Source of the DNA: Pseudomonadota bacterium
GTDB lineage: Bacteria > Desulfobacterota > Desulfobulbia > Desulfobulbales > JAGXFP01
NCBI GenBank assembly: GCA_018814305.1
Contig: JAHJAA010000048.1
Span: 1-64,000, forward strand
Reading direction: 5' to 3'
DNA: 64,000 nt
Below the pieces are notes generated by a model. The model did no database searches. It worked only from the letters and a program-made list of their open reading frames with translations, and was not told the origin of the DNA. A program made the position numbers and the translations under genes. How positions within the stretch are numbered: position 1 is the stretch's first letter; every line of letters starts with the position of its first letter. Below, piece after piece: positions 7,530 through 17,502 of this stretch.

Positions 7530-8297
7530 TTACTCGCCCAACATCTCAATTCGACCCACATCCTCCGGACGATGGGCATCGGACCCGGCAATCAGGGGGA
7601 TATTCATCGACAGGGCCTGTTCAACAATCCATCGGGCCGGAAAGGGTTCTCTCCGGATCTCCATGCGGACTCCAGAGGCATTCACCTCCAGCGCCATCTC
7701 CTTTTCAGCCATGGTTTGTAATATTGCCCGAATCTGCCGATTATTCTCCTCGGTGAAACGAAGCTCGGGGTGATACCGCATCACAGCATCCAAATGACAA
7801 ACCACATCCCCGGGTATGACGGTAACCGCCTCAAGCATGGTGGCAAAATACCGCCGAACCACCTCATCAACCCCGATCCGGCCCAGGGCCTCAATATTGG
7901 TGGCCTTGCGGCTGACCAGGTTATGATGGCCCCCGTCAACCTCCATAAAATGATAGGACAAGCCGATCCGTTCAAAGGGATACTGAGCCAGCAAGGCCAG
8001 AATCTGATCAACCCCGTCAGGGTTGAAGCCAACCTCAACCCCAAGCCCGATCTCGATCCGATTGTGATATTTTTTCTGCAAGAACCGGCCTTCCTGGAAA
8101 TAATCATCAAAGTCGGCGGGTTCCAGCCAAGTACACTCAAAATACCGAATCCCGACCTCCAGATGTTCAAGAAAGACAATCTTTTCGAGCCCGCGAGCCA
8201 AGGCTACCTGAACATAGTCCTCCATGCTTCCAACGGCATGATGACAACGACTGGTATGGATATGGCCGTCACTCTTCAAATCAATCATCAGCGACAT
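7530..8297 (-). CDS. PHP-domain histidinol-phosphatase-like phosphoesterase
   Basis: 255-residue metal-dependent phosphoesterase of the polymerase-and-histidinol-phosphatase (PHP) superfamily. Metal ligands are visible in order: DGHIHTSRCHH at residues 10-20, EHLEVG near 44, GVEVGF near 87, SYHF near 114, CHLD near 165, and GSDAHRPEDVG at the C-terminus. Length and layout match HisK/HisJ-type histidinol phosphatases, which give histidinol from histidinol phosphate. No his gene is nearby, so another small phosphate ester or nucleotide substrate is possible. The next gene upstream ends at 8386 with its own terminator, so this gene is likely transcribed separately. Confidence 0.8.
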   Translation of the reverse strand: MSLMIDLKSDGHIHTSRCHHAVGSMEDYVQVALARGLEKIVFLEHLEVGIRYFECTWLEPADFDDYFQEGRFLQKKYHNRIEIGLGVEVGFNPDGVDQILALLAQYPFERIGLSYHFMEVDGGHHNLVSRKATNIEALGRIGVDEVVRRYFATMLEAVTVIPGDVVCHLDAVMRYHPELRFTEENNRQIRAILQTMAEKEMALEVNASGVRMEIRREPFPARWIVEQALSMNIPLIAGSDAHRPEDVGRIEMLGE

Positions 8298-8316
8298 GTT
8301 CCATTTTTATTAAAAA

Positions 8317-8347
8317 AAAGCACCTTCCCGGAACGGGAAAGTGCTTT
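8317..8347 (-). terminator. Rho-independent terminator after the small gene at 8386-8610
   Basis: AAAGCACCTTCCCG (8317-8330) pairs with CGGGAAAGTGCTTT (8334-8347) over 14 bp with one G-U wobble and a GAA loop. On the minus strand it is followed by a T-run (A-run 8312-8319). It separates the small gene from the PHP gene. Confidence 0.85.
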
Positions 8348-8385
8348 GGCGGTTAGCAACGGAGACACCAGGACCGATCCTTGGA

Positions 8386-8610
8386 TCAGGCGTTCCCCTT
8401 TGGAAAATAATGGACGACACCATCAATCTCGGAGGTATCGCAGATATCGCCGAATCCGAGTTCGATGTAAGGTTCCAACCCATCAATCGGGACCACGAAC
8501 GATTGACCATCCGGCAGATGGTAGATAATAGTCCGAACCTTTTCCATATTGATTGAATGATTCAGTAGTCTTTGCATTAGCACCTCGTACTCATTCAAGG
8601 ATGTCCTCAT
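8386..8610 (-). CDS. Small unrecognised protein, up to 74 residues
   Basis: Short acidic protein with a compact conserved-looking core starting MEKVRTIIYHLPDGQSFVV and ending HYFPKGNA; the core could be a small beta fold. Possible starts are ATG 8610, 8577 (GAGGTG very close before it) and 8547 (core only); 8610 is given but is not certain. A strong terminator directly follows the stop, which supports a real transcribed gene. No family is recognised. Confidence 0.55.
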   Translation of the reverse strand: MRTSLNEYEVLMQRLLNHSINMEKVRTIIYHLPDGQSFVVPIDGLEPYIELGFGDICDTSEIDGVVHYFPKGNA

Positions 8611-8772
8611 TTTGTCATCCCCGCACCCCAAAAACAGGAGATCCAGGATGACGCCTCAACGCAACATCATTGAATTCAACATGTAGTCATTTCCGTAATG
8701 ATTTACAAGTTTTTCGCAACATGAGACCAGATATTTTAAGGGCATCCCCCAAAAGGGCTCATCCACCGGCTA

Positions 8773-10938
8773 TCAATACGATTTTTTGGCCAGGACTTCC
8801 CGGGGTTTTGCCCCGTCAGATGGCCCGACCACCCCTTCTCGTTCCATAGTTTCGATCATTCTAGCCGCACGGTTGTACCCGACCCGCAAACGCCGCTGGA
8901 CCATGGAGATCGAGGCCTGGCCGCTTTCACAGACCAGGGCCACCGCTTCATCATATTTTTCATCATAACCACCTTCGTCATCACCGTCATCGTCATCAGG
9001 GGCATCAGCGATTTTAATCACGGTCTCGTCATAACTGGCTGGACGCTGCCCCTTAATGAAGGTAACAATCTGCTCAATCTCCTTCTCTGAGATAAAGGCC
9101 CCATGGATCCTTTGGAGCCTGGCACTTCCTGGTGGCAGGAACAGCATGTCACCAGCTCCCAGGAGATGCTCAGCACCAGAGCTATCGAGAATGGTTCGGG
9201 AGTCGATTTTCGAAGAGACCTTAAAGGACATCCGGGTGGGGAAATTGGCCTTAATCAGACCGGTCAGGACATCCACCGAAGGCCGCTGAGTGGCCAGGAT
9301 AAGATGCATCCCGGCGGCCCGAGCCATCTGAGCCAATCGTGCCACGGAATCCTCCACGTCACGGGAAGAAACCATCATTAGATCGGCCAACTCATCGATG
9401 ATTATGACGATGAGTGGCAACCGTTCATCACTCATCTCGTTAAAGGAATGGATATTCTTGACCCGTTTTTCTTCCATGAGCTGATAGCGCCGTTCCATCT
9501 CGCGCACCGCCCACTGGAGGGCCCGGCTTGCCATCTTCGGATCAACCACCACCGGATGAAGAAGATGGGGGATATCCTCATAGCAGGACAACTCGATCCG
9601 TTTCGGATCGACCATCAGGAACCGGACCTCCTCAGGGGTCGCCTTCATCAGCATACTGCAGATAATGGTGTTCACCGCCACACTCTTGCCCGCTCCGGTG
9701 GCCCCGGCGATCAGGAGATGGGGCATTTTCGCCAGATTCGCCATAACCGGGTTGCCGATTACGTCCATCCCCAACCCTAGGGTCAACTTAGACCCAGCCT
9801 TCTGGAATTCTTCACTGCCCAGGATATCGCGGACATAGACAATCTGCCGCTCCACGTTGGGAATCTCAATACCCAGCGCCGCCTTACCGGGAATGGAACC
9901 GACAATCCGGACACTCTCGGCCTTTAAACCCATGGCCAGATCATCGGCCAGATTGACCACCTTGTTGATCTTGACCCCCGGGGCTGGTTCAAACTCGTAG
10001 GTGGTGATAACCGGCCCCGGAGAGATTCCGGAAACCTTGCCCTCCACCCCGAAATCTTTTAACTTTTCCTCAAGCTTCCGACTGGTCTCCAGATAATGTT
10101 CACGATCGGCTAGGAAATCGCCGGGAGGTGATTTATCCAAAAGATTAATTCCCGGCAATCGATAATCACCAGCCACCACGGGTTGGGGATGAAAATCCTC
10201 TTCGTCATCACCGGTCAGTCGGACGAATTCATTGACACTGGGCACCGAGATGATCATCTCATCATCTTCGAGTTCACGGACCGGACTATTGACCTTGGGA
10301 GAAGGCTTGGCCGCCGACTTTTTCTCTGCACCGACCATTATCCGTTCATCACCATCGGATTTACGCCGCTCCCTGATCCGCTGCCACAGAAGGCGGATCC
10401 CCTCGACCAGATCACAGGCCGCCACATAGGGCGAAAACTCCAAGGCGGCCATGATTGAGAGGATGAAGAGACAGATAAAAAAGAGGACCGTACCGCCCCC
10501 CCCGAAATAGAGGCCCATGTAATGATTCAGCAGATCGCCCACGGACCCGGCGACGGGATAGCGATGACCGAAGATTTTAAAGGAAGAAAGGCCGGTGGCA
10601 CCCAACAACCCGCAGCTGGCAATGATAATTCCGGTCGAGCCGGCAAAGATATGGGGAAGCCGGGCCAGGGAGGCTCGGGGTGAAAAGAACCGAATTGAAA
10701 AGGTAAAAAAGAGGATAAAAAGCCAGAAAGAACTGACCCCAAGAAACCCCATAACGATCCCGGCAAAAAAGATACCGATCCGCCCACCCCAGAGAACCGG
10801 CTGGAGTCCGCCGACCTCTGCCGGAAGCGAATAACCGGCCAGACAGATCAGGATAAAAATTGAGACGCCGACTCCCAGAACCGAGCCCAGTTCCTGGACC
10901 AGCCCCGGCCTTTCACGCTCAGGTGTTTCTTTGGCCAT
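8773..10938 (-). CDS. ftsK: DNA translocase FtsK
   Basis: Septum-anchored ATP-driven DNA pump that clears chromosome ends and activates XerCD at dif. 721 residues, at the short end for FtsK because the linker is short. The N-terminus has four membrane segments (about 18-38, 53-82, 97-118, 147-168). An acidic linker follows, then the alpha/beta RecA-like motor with GATGAGKS (about 411-418), the Walker B segment LIVIIIDELADL and ATQRPSVDVLTG. The C-terminal gamma winged helix (EAVALVCESGQASISMVQRRLRVGYNR in part) reads KOPS sites. SD AGAGGAGAG precedes ATG 10938. Last gene of the long minus-strand string, 40 bases after nusB. Confidence 0.96.
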   Translation of the reverse strand: MAKETPERERPGLVQELGSVLGVGVSIFILICLAGYSLPAEVGGLQPVLWGGRIGIFFAGIVMGFLGVSSFWLFILFFTFSIRFFSPRASLARLPHIFAGSTGIIIASCGLLGATGLSSFKIFGHRYPVAGSVGDLLNHYMGLYFGGGGTVLFFICLFILSIMAALEFSPYVAACDLVEGIRLLWQRIRERRKSDGDERIMVGAEKKSAAKPSPKVNSPVRELEDDEMIISVPSVNEFVRLTGDDEEDFHPQPVVAGDYRLPGINLLDKSPPGDFLADREHYLETSRKLEEKLKDFGVEGKVSGISPGPVITTYEFEPAPGVKINKVVNLADDLAMGLKAESVRIVGSIPGKAALGIEIPNVERQIVYVRDILGSEEFQKAGSKLTLGLGMDVIGNPVMANLAKMPHLLIAGATGAGKSVAVNTIICSMLMKATPEEVRFLMVDPKRIELSCYEDIPHLLHPVVVDPKMASRALQWAVREMERRYQLMEEKRVKNIHSFNEMSDERLPLIVIIIDELADLMMVSSRDVEDSVARLAQMARAAGMHLILATQRPSVDVLTGLIKANFPTRMSFKVSSKIDSRTILDSSGAEHLLGAGDMLFLPPGSARLQRIHGAFISEKEIEQIVTFIKGQRPASYDETVIKIADAPDDDDGDDEGGYDEKYDEAVALVCESGQASISMVQRRLRVGYNRAARMIETMEREGVVGPSDGAKPREVLAKKSY

Positions 10939-10978
10939 GCTCTCCTCTTCAGCTCAACTGCTGGGTGGAACGTACCTT

Positions 10979-11395
10979 TCAAATACGGCCTAGTTTCTTG
11001 CCAATGGCATCGAGAATGCCATTGATAAAGGAGGCGGCATCCTCATTTGAGTATCGATTGGCGATCTCAATGGCCTCATTGATAACCACCGAGCCGGGTA
11101 TATCGACCATTACTGACAGTTCATACACCGCAATCCGGAGAATATTACGATCAACCTGGGCCATTCGCTCCAGACGCCAATGTTTTGACTGCTCGCCAAT
11201 TAACTGATCAATCTCCTCAAGCCTGCCGCTGATGCCCGCCAACAACTCACGGGCATAGGTCACCGCCTTCTTATTCACTTCAAAGCTCTCGAGTTGAATG
11301 AGAAAGGCCTCAATCAACGACTGGCCAGTTAACTCGCTCTGATACATGGCCTGCATGGCCAGTTCACGGGATTTACGACGAAGGGAAATGGTCAT
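10979..11395 (-). CDS. nusB: Transcription antitermination factor NusB
   Basis: RNA-binding helical protein that, with NusE/S10, binds boxA of rRNA leaders and prevents early termination. 138 residues, normal size. Characteristic segments: SRELAMQAMYQSEL at the N-terminus, DRNILRIAVYEL, and SVVINEAIEIANRYS followed by FINGILDAIGK. It starts 8 bases after the ribH stop. The ribH-nusB pair is a very common bacterial arrangement, which supports the call. Confidence 0.97.
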   Translation of the reverse strand: MTISLRRKSRELAMQAMYQSELTGQSLIEAFLIQLESFEVNKKAVTYARELLAGISGRLEEIDQLIGEQSKHWRLERMAQVDRNILRIAVYELSVMVDIPGSVVINEAIEIANRYSNEDAASFINGILDAIGKKLGRI

Positions 11396-11403
11396 GGGGC
11401 GCT

Positions 11404-11868
11404 CTAAATCTGGCCGAGAAGGTTAACCATTTCAATGGCGGCGATGGCGCAATCCGCCCCTTTATTCCCCGCCTTGGTCCCAGCCCGCTCAATGGCCTGT
11501 TCAATAGAGTCGGTGGTCAGAACCCCGAACATCACCGGCACCCCACTGTCGAGACTGACCTGGGCGATACCCTTAGCCGCCTCGTTGGCCACAAAGTCAA
11601 AATGGGGAGTGGCCCCACGGATAACCGCTCCGAGGCAGATTAGCGCATCGAACCGGCCGGTTTTGACCATGGCCTGGGCCACCAGGGGAATTTCATAGGC
11701 GCCGGGCACCCGGACAACCTCGATGGCATCAGTGGAGGCACCGGAACGAACCAGGGCATCAATGGCCCCATCCAATAATTTTTCGGCTATGAACGAGTTG
11801 AATCGTGCCACCACGATCCCGAATTTTTTCCCATCCGCCTTCAGGTTTCCTTCAATAAATTTAGCCAT
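11404..11868 (-). CDS. ribH: 6,7-dimethyl-8-ribityllumazine synthase
   Basis: Condenses the pyrimidine from RibD with dihydroxybutanone phosphate to lumazine, the penultimate step of riboflavin synthesis; forms icosahedral or pentameric shells. 154 residues, normal size. Motifs: [44 protein letters not shown] and the [11 protein letters not shown](I)ER segment with the conserved phosphate-binding Arg, then [20 protein letters not shown] precedes ATG. It lies 108 bases after ribBA. Confidence 0.97.
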   Translation of the reverse strand: MAKFIEGNLKADGKKFGIVVARFNSFIAEKLLDGAIDALVRSGASTDAIEVVRVPGAYEIPLVAQAMVKTGRFDALICLGAVIRGATPHFDFVANEAAKGIAQVSLDSGVPVMFGVLTTDSIEQAIERAGTKAGNKGADCAIAAIEMVNLLGQI

Positions 11869-11976
11869 TTCCGCTCCCCTATAAATTTAAGTTCAACATG
11901 GTACAACTCATACAACCGAATACGGTTGTCGTCGATCCTTTTTATCAAACGAGACCAGGTCGATCACCCCTTTATC

Positions 11977-13197
11977 TCAAGACAGATCTTTGGGGAGCAT
12001 ATCAAGCATATGCCCCAATTTATCCTTTTTGCACTGCAGATATTTGAGATTTTCCGGCTCGGGAGGGATTTGGATGGACTCACGCCCCACGACCTGGAGA
12101 CCATATCCTTCAAGGCCGACAATCTTCTTAGGATTATTGGTGATAATGCGCATCTTGATAACCCCAATATCCCTAAGAATCTGAGCGCCAATCCCATAAT
12201 CACGGAGATCCGCCTTAAAGCCCAGTTTATTATTAGCCTCAACGGTGTCAAACCCCTCATCCTGCAAGGCATAAGCCTTGAGCTTATTGACCAGACCAAT
12301 GCCTCTACCCTCCTGATGCATATAGAGGATGACGCCCTTACCCCGGTCGCCCACCATCTTCATCGCGGCATGCAATTGGTCGCCGCAATCACAACGCATC
12401 GAACCAAAGACATCCCCGGTCAGGCACTCGGAATGGACCCGGACCAACACCTCTTCATCGGGATTAATATCACCCTTGACCAAAGCGAGATGTTCATAAT
12501 TATCCACATCATTGGTATAGACAATGGCCTTGAACTCTCCCCCAAAACGGGTAGGCAAGCGGGTTTCTGCGGCCCGGTGGACCAGGGTATCCTCCCGAAG
12601 CCGATAGGCAATCAGGTCAGCAATCGTGGCAATCTTGAGACCATGTTTTTTGGCGAACTTTTTTAAGTCCGGCATCCGGGACATGGTCCCGTCTTCATTC
12701 ATGATCTCACAGATCACCCCCGATGGCCGGAGACCAGCCAAGCGGGAAAGATCGACCGAGCCCTCGGTCTGACCGGTCCGGACTAGGACCCCGCCTCGCT
12801 TGGCCCGCAAGGGGAAAATATGCCCAGGGCTGACGATATCATCAGGGGTCACATCCAGTCGAACCGCCGCCTGGATGGTCCGAGCCCGATCCGCCGCAGA
12901 GATCCCGGTGGTTACGCCGGTTCTGGCCTCGATACTCACCGTAAAGGCCGTCTCGAACGGCGACTTATTATCCCGGACCATCATGGGCAAGCCGAGTTTG
13001 TCGGTCTGCTCCGGGGTCAAGGTCAGACAGATCAAACCCCGACCATGGGTGGCCATGAAGTTAACTGCCTCCGGGGTCACCATCTGGGCGGCCATACAGA
13101 GATCGCCCTCATTTTCCCGATCCTCGTCATCCACCAGGATGATCATCTTGCCGGAACGAATATCTTCAATTGCCTCTTCAATGGTATTAACAGTCAT
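11977..13197 (-). CDS. ribBA: Bifunctional DHBP synthase / GTP cyclohydrolase II
   Basis: Supplies both precursors of riboflavin: the N-terminal domain (1-200) makes dihydroxybutanone phosphate from ribulose phosphate ([38 protein letters not shown]); the C-terminal domain (205-406) opens GTP with a zinc site, [18 protein letters not shown], then HQEGRGIGL and the arginine/tyrosine region [18 protein letters not shown] 13197 follows GGAGAG at 5 bases; a TTG 12 bases upstream is not needed. Lies between ribE and ribH. No FMN riboswitch is visible ahead of it or of ribD. The Cys triad is complete, so both activities are expected. Confidence 0.96.
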   Translation of the reverse strand: MTVNTIEEAIEDIRSGKMIILVDDEDRENEGDLCMAAQMVTPEAVNFMATHGRGLICLTLTPEQTDKLGLPMMVRDNKSPFETAFTVSIEARTGVTTGISAADRARTIQAAVRLDVTPDDIVSPGHIFPLRAKRGGVLVRTGQTEGSVDLSRLAGLRPSGVICEIMNEDGTMSRMPDLKKFAKKHGLKIATIADLIAYRLREDTLVHRAAETRLPTRFGGEFKAIVYTNDVDNYEHLALVKGDINPDEEVLVRVHSECLTGDVFGSMRCDCGDQLHAAMKMVGDRGKGVILYMHQEGRGIGLVNKLKAYALQDEGFDTVEANNKLGFKADLRDYGIGAQILRDIGVIKMRIITNNPKKIVGLEGYGLQVVGRESIQIPPEPENLKYLQCKKDKLGHMLDMLPKDLS

Positions 13198-13312
13198 CAA
13201 ACTCTCCAATAATCACGGATCACCCAAAGACAGGAATCCGTAGAAGGTAACGTCCGTGTTCCCCGTGAACACGTCTTGATCCTGGTAAAACGACAGCTTT
13301 ATGGAAGAAAAC

Positions 13313-13960
13313 CTATTTCAAAAACCCGTGCTCGGCCAGAAAGGCTGGATTGATCCGGGAACCGGTTTCAGTGGGTACAGAAAGGAGTTTCTCAACATAT
13401 TTCCCGATCAGATCCACCTCCAGATTGACCATGGCCCCCTGCTTCAGCCCCCCCAAGGTAGTCACTTCCAGGGTATGCGGAATAATCGAGACCCGAAAGA
13501 CCCGCTCATCACAAGAGTTAACGGTCAGACTGATCCCATCGATGGTAATGGAGCCCTTTTCGATAATATACCGCCCGAGGCCCGAAGGAATCTGAAAGGA
13601 AAACAACACGAAGTCGCCCAGGGGGCGGCGTTCAAGCACCGTGGCGACCCCATCGACATGCCCACTGACCAAATGGCCGCCCAGCCGGTCACTAAGCTTG
13701 AGCGCCCTTTCCAGATTCACCACCGAGCCGACTCCTACCCGACCGAGATTCGACCGTGACAAGGTTTCAGGAGAAACGTCCACCTGAAACCTGCGACCGT
13801 TAATGGTCATGGCAGTCAGGCAGACCCCGTTGACGGCAATGGATTCCCCTTCCCGGGGATCGATGAGATCAAAATCCGCTTCGATTCCGAAGACCATCCC
13901 CTGGCCGCCGGGGCTTTTGGCCGTGATTTTCCCTTTGCCTTCAATCAGTCCGGTAAACAT
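13313..13960 (-). CDS. ribE: Riboflavin synthase, alpha chain
   Basis: Dismutates two lumazines to riboflavin and a pyrimidine. 215 residues with the typical internal duplication: MFTGLIEGKGKI opens the first barrel; SIAVNGVCLTA in barrel 1 is echoed by SITIDGISLTVNS in barrel 2; LVSGHVDGVA lies between. ATG 13960 follows GAGGTGAG and is where the family starts. The gene begins 22 bases after ribD. ribC is another symbol used for this enzyme. Confidence 0.96.
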   Translation of the reverse strand: MFTGLIEGKGKITAKSPGGQGMVFGIEADFDLIDPREGESIAVNGVCLTAMTINGRRFQVDVSPETLSRSNLGRVGVGSVVNLERALKLSDRLGGHLVSGHVDGVATVLERRPLGDFVLFSFQIPSGLGRYIIEKGSITIDGISLTVNSCDERVFRVSIIPHTLEVTTLGGLKQGAMVNLEVDLIGKYVEKLLSVPTETGSRINPAFLAEHGFLK

Positions 13961-13982
13961 GGTCTCACCTCGATTCCCGATC

Positions 13983-15089
13983 CTATCGGAACAGTCCTTC
14001 AATCATGATATCCGACCCCAGACGCCGGGTCGTGCGGATTTCCAGACGTTTGCCATCCGCCACCGAGCCACAGGCCAGATCGCCGACCAACGGGACTCCG
14101 CGAGCGCCGAATAAAACCGGGGCCAGAAAAAGACAGGCCTGGTCATAGAGTTCATCCCTGAGAAATGAGGCATGGACCCGACCTCCACCTTCCACCAGCA
14201 CCCCCATGATCCCGATCCGGCCAAGGGTTGCAAGAACCGCCGGCAAGGAGAGCCCCCCGGCAGGATCGAGCGGGACCTCCATTATTTCAGCCCCGGCCCG
14301 GGATAGCTTCTGCCGCCGTGGTTGATCAACATCAGGACCACAGAAAATCAAGGTAGCAGCAGTTGATTGCTGGGTTAACAGTCGGGAGTCAACCGGACAT
14401 CGTAAGCTCCGGTCAAGGACCACCCTGAGGGGATCACGTCCTTTGCCCCAAGGCAGACGGGTGGTCAAGGCCGGATCATCCGCCAGGACCGTCTCGATCC
14501 CGACCAGGATAGCGTCAAATCGATTTCGAAGGCGATGGACCTCCCGCCTGGACTCGTCTCCGGTGACCCGGCCACCGGGACTCCCGACCCCAATGCGCCC
14601 ATCCAAACTGAGTCCCGCCTTCATAACCATCCAGGGTAACCCGGTCACAATATGTTTCACAAAGGGCCGGTTCAACTCAAGGCAGGATTCGGCCAATATT
14701 CCAGCGGTAACCTTGATTCCGTTGGAAGCAAGATAATCATTCCCGCCTCCGGCGACCAAAGGGTTGGGATCATTCATCCCGACCACCACTCGAGAAATAC
14801 CGGCCGCCACAATCCGTTCGGTACAGGGACCTGTCCGCCCCTGATGATGACAGGGCTCCAGAGTGACATAGAGGGTTGCCCCCCGGGCCTCGGTACCAGC
14901 CGCATTCAAGGCATGAACCTCAGCATGGGGGGTTCCGGCCTGGTGATGATATCCCTTGGCGATGAGTCGGCCGTTCTTCACCACCACGGCGCCGACACAA
15001 GGGTTGGGAGCGGTTCGCCCTTCCCCCTTATGGGCCTCGCGTAACGCCATTTTCATAAAATGACTATCAGAATAAGGAAAGGCGCTCAT
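13983..15089 (-). CDS. ribD: Bifunctional riboflavin deaminase/reductase RibD
   Basis: Second and third steps of riboflavin synthesis. The N-terminal cytidine-deaminase-like domain (about 8-150) has the zinc site HAEVHAL and PCHHQGRTGPC. The C-terminal NADPH-dependent reductase (about 155-368) includes VMKAGLSLDGRIG and GVLVEGGGRVHASFL. 368 residues from ATG 15089; a TTG upstream at 15131 extends the frame but has no ribosome site, and 15089 itself lacks a clear one, so the start is moderately sure. It opens the ribD-ribE-ribBA-ribH run and follows nrdR by 60 bases. Confidence 0.94.
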   Translation of the reverse strand: MSAFPYSDSHFMKMALREAHKGEGRTAPNPCVGAVVVKNGRLIAKGYHHQAGTPHAEVHALNAAGTEARGATLYVTLEPCHHQGRTGPCTERIVAAGISRVVVGMNDPNPLVAGGGNDYLASNGIKVTAGILAESCLELNRPFVKHIVTGLPWMVMKAGLSLDGRIGVGSPGGRVTGDESRREVHRLRNRFDAILVGIETVLADDPALTTRLPWGKGRDPLRVVLDRSLRCPVDSRLLTQQSTAATLIFCGPDVDQPRRQKLSRAGAEIMEVPLDPAGGLSLPAVLATLGRIGIMGVLVEGGGRVHASFLRDELYDQACLFLAPVLFGARGVPLVGDLACGSVADGKRLEIRTTRRLGSDIMIEGLFR

Positions 15090-15149
15090 TGGGAAGGGGT
15101 AACTCGAAGATAGAATAAAAAATTGGAACAACGAGAAAAAGTAGCTCGA

Positions 15150-15611
15150 TTACGACTTTGTCGTGTTGAGCATGGATTTCAATTCATCCATAAATTCGCT
15201 TAGATCCTTAAACTGTCGGTAGACCGAGGCAAAGCGGACATAGGCGACTTCATCCATGTTCCTCAATCCATCCATCACCCTTTCACCCACCAGCTTTACC
15301 GGGACTTCCCGTTCTCCCATGTCCTGCAATTCAATTTCCAGGGTATCGACAAACTCCTCGATCTGGGCCATGCTGACCGGTCGCTTTTCACAGGCCTTTT
15401 TCAGTCCAGCCATGAGTTTATCACGATCCCAGGACTCACGCCGACCATCCTTTTTAACCAGCATCGGCAAGGTGACCTCAAGGCGCTCATAGGTCGTAAA
15501 CCGCCGCTGACAGGCATCACAGGAACGCCGTCGTCTGGTAATGGTGAATTCCCGATTAAGTCGAGAGTCAACCACTCGGTTCTCAAGATGACCACAGTAA
15601 GGACATTTCAT
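15150..15611 (-). CDS. nrdR: Transcriptional repressor NrdR
   Basis: Zinc-ribbon/ATP-cone repressor of ribonucleotide reductase genes; senses (d)ATP. 153 residues. Zinc ribbon: CPYC at 3-6 and CDAC at about 31-34, with DSRLNRE and RRRRSC between as in the family. ATP-cone from about residue 47 (VKKDGRRESWDRDKLMAGLKKAC in part) to about 140. SD AAGGAGAG precedes the ATG. It sits between the dCMP deaminase gene and ribD, so dNTP-related genes are grouped here. Confidence 0.97.
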   Translation of the reverse strand: MKCPYCGHLENRVVDSRLNREFTITRRRRSCDACQRRFTTYERLEVTLPMLVKKDGRRESWDRDKLMAGLKKACEKRPVSMAQIEEFVDTLEIELQDMGEREVPVKLVGERVMDGLRNMDEVAYVRFASVYRQFKDLSEFMDELKSMLNTTKS

Positions 15612-15691
15612 GACACAACTCTCCTTGACCTATATGGCCGGTCCTTTCAGGGCTCTGTGATTGCCGCCCTTGGGTGACTCAAATCTCGTGC

Positions 15692-16144
15692 TTAACCTAT
15701 CTGACGAACCGGAATCCCGGCATCCGCCAACAGTGCGGAGGATAAAGAATCAGCATATCCCTCACGATAATAGACCTCGGCGATCCGTGAGTTGATCAAC
15801 ATCTTACTACAAATGGCACAAGGCATATTGGTGCAATACAAGGTAGCACCTTCGGTGGTTGTCCCATGCAGTGCGACCTGGATAATGGCATTCTGCTCGG
15901 CATGAAGCCCTCGGCAAAGCTCATGGCGCTCTCCAGAGGGAATGCCCTGCTGCTCCCTGAGACAACCCACATCAAGACAATGGGGTACTCCAGCCGGGGC
16001 ACCGTTATACCCCGTGGCTATTATGTGTTTATCCCGGACCAGAATGGCGCCGACATAACGCCGGGTGCAGGTGGAGCGCTGGGCGACCAGATCGGTGATC
16101 GCCATGAAGTAATCCTGCCAGGATGGTCGGGGAAGGCTCATCAT
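15692..16144 (-). CDS. dCMP deaminase (ComEB-type)
   Basis: Zinc-dependent deaminase giving dUMP, the substrate of thymidylate synthase. 150 residues. Zinc site: LHAEQNAI (His and catalytic Glu) and [20 protein letters not shown] is the loop usual in deoxycytidylate deaminases. The ATG at 16144 shares its A with the TAA of glyA (TAATG); a second ATG follows at once. Position after glyA is meaningful: SHMT provides the methylene-tetrahydrofolate that thymidylate synthase uses with this enzyme's product. Confidence 0.93.
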   Translation of the reverse strand: MMSLPRPSWQDYFMAITDLVAQRSTCTRRYVGAILVRDKHIIATGYNGAPAGVPHCLDVGCLREQQGIPSGERHELCRGLHAEQNAIIQVALHGTTTEGATLYCTNMPCAICSKMLINSRIAEVYYREGYADSLSSALLADAGIPVRQIG

Positions 16145-17403
16145 TACAGCTCGTCACGTTGAAGATCAGGATAAAGGGGGAACCGTTCACAAAGCTCACG
16201 CACCTCGAGTCGAATCTCAGCCAATGCTGCCTCATTCCTCAGATTACTGACCGCTCGATCAACCCACGATCCGATCATCTTCATCTCAGACTCTTTCAAA
16301 CCACGGGTAGTCACGGCAGGAGTTCCAATCCGGACCCCTCCGGTGACAAAACGCGGCTGAGAATCAAAGGGGACGGCATTCTTGTTCACAGTCAAACCGG
16401 CCTTTTCCAGGGACTCTTCAGCATCCTTACCGGTTATACCTTTTCCTGACAAATCCACCAGGAGAAGGTGATTATCGGTACCTCCGGAAACCAATCGGAA
16501 TCCTGAAGCCGTCAGCGTTTCACCGAGAGCCTGGGCATTCTTGACCACCTGTTGCTGATAGATCCGAAAATCATCAGTCAAGGCCTCTCGAAAACTCACG
16601 GCCTTGGCGGCAATTACGTGAACCAGAGGTCCGCCCTGGATTCCGGGAAAAATCTTGCTGTTTATTTTTTTGCCATACTCCTCGCGGGCAAGAATTAAAC
16701 CGCCCCGGGGGCCGCGCATGGTCTTATGGGTCGTGGTGGTGACAAAATCGGCATGGGGTACAGGTGAAGGATGAACGCCTGCCGCCACCAACCCGGCAAT
16801 ATGGGCCATATCAACCATGAACAGGGCTCCGACCTTATCGGCGATACGACGAAAGCCGGCAAAATCGATCACTCTGGGGTACGCGGAAGCCCCGGCCACG
16901 ATCATCTTGGGGCGATGTTCTTCGGCCAATCGCTCCACCTCGGCCATATCAATCCGTTCGTTCTGCCGGTCCACCCCATAGGAGACAAAGTTGTATAATT
17001 GTCCGGAGAAATTCACCGAACTCCCGTGAGTAAGATGACCTCCATGTGCCAGATCCATGCCCAGGACCGTATCACCCGGGGCCAGAGTGGCGAAATAGAC
17101 CGCCATGTTGGCCTGACTGCCGGAGTGGGGTTGAACATTGGCATATTCAGCCTGGAAGATCTCAAGGGCCCGCTTGATGGCCAGCAGCTCAACCTCATCG
17201 GCATATTCACACCCCCCATAATAACGCTTGGAGGGATATCCTTCGGCGTACTTGTTGGTAAAGATTGAGCCCTGGGCTTCAAGAACCGCCTGACTGACGA
17301 TATTTTCCGAGGCAATCAACTCAAGCTGAAACGATTGACGCTCCAGTTCATAATGAATGGAGCGATACACTTCGGGATCAACTGTCTTTAAATGAGATAC
17401 CAT
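16144..17403 (-). CDS. glyA: Serine hydroxymethyltransferase
   Basis: PLP enzyme interconverting serine and glycine and loading methylene-tetrahydrofolate. 419 residues, normal. Motifs: [61 protein letters not shown] and the PLP lysine in [15 protein letters not shown]. Starts 99 bases after rpiB, no glycine riboswitch seen. The stop overlaps the start of the dCMP deaminase gene, so the two are coupled. Confidence 0.98.
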   Translation of the reverse strand: MVSHLKTVDPEVYRSIHYELERQSFQLELIASENIVSQAVLEAQGSIFTNKYAEGYPSKRYYGGCEYADEVELLAIKRALEIFQAEYANVQPHSGSQANMAVYFATLAPGDTVLGMDLAHGGHLTHGSSVNFSGQLYNFVSYGVDRQNERIDMAEVERLAEEHRPKMIVAGASAYPRVIDFAGFRRIADKVGALFMVDMAHIAGLVAAGVHPSPVPHADFVTTTTHKTMRGPRGGLILAREEYGKKINSKIFPGIQGGPLVHVIAAKAVSFREALTDDFRIYQQQVVKNAQALGETLTASGFRLVSGGTDNHLLLVDLSGKGITGKDAEESLEKAGLTVNKNAVPFDSQPRFVTGGVRIGTPAVTTRGLKESEMKMIGSWVDRAVSNLRNEAALAEIRLEVRELCERFPLYPDLQRDEL

Positions 17404-17502
17404 GATAATTCCAAAGCTTGATTGATTAAAAAGGGGTCAATCTCGAGATCCCCATGCCCGATATATCCAGAGCCAATTCATAACAGATGACAGCCGTTCC
17501 CC

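Noticed and set aside
13255-13273. CGTGTTC/GAACACG hairpin between ribE and ribBA
   Set aside because: Short stem without T-run; too little to call a terminator or riboswitch.
17404-17502. Glycine riboswitch before glyA
   Set aside because: No paired aptamer cores visible in the 99-base gap.
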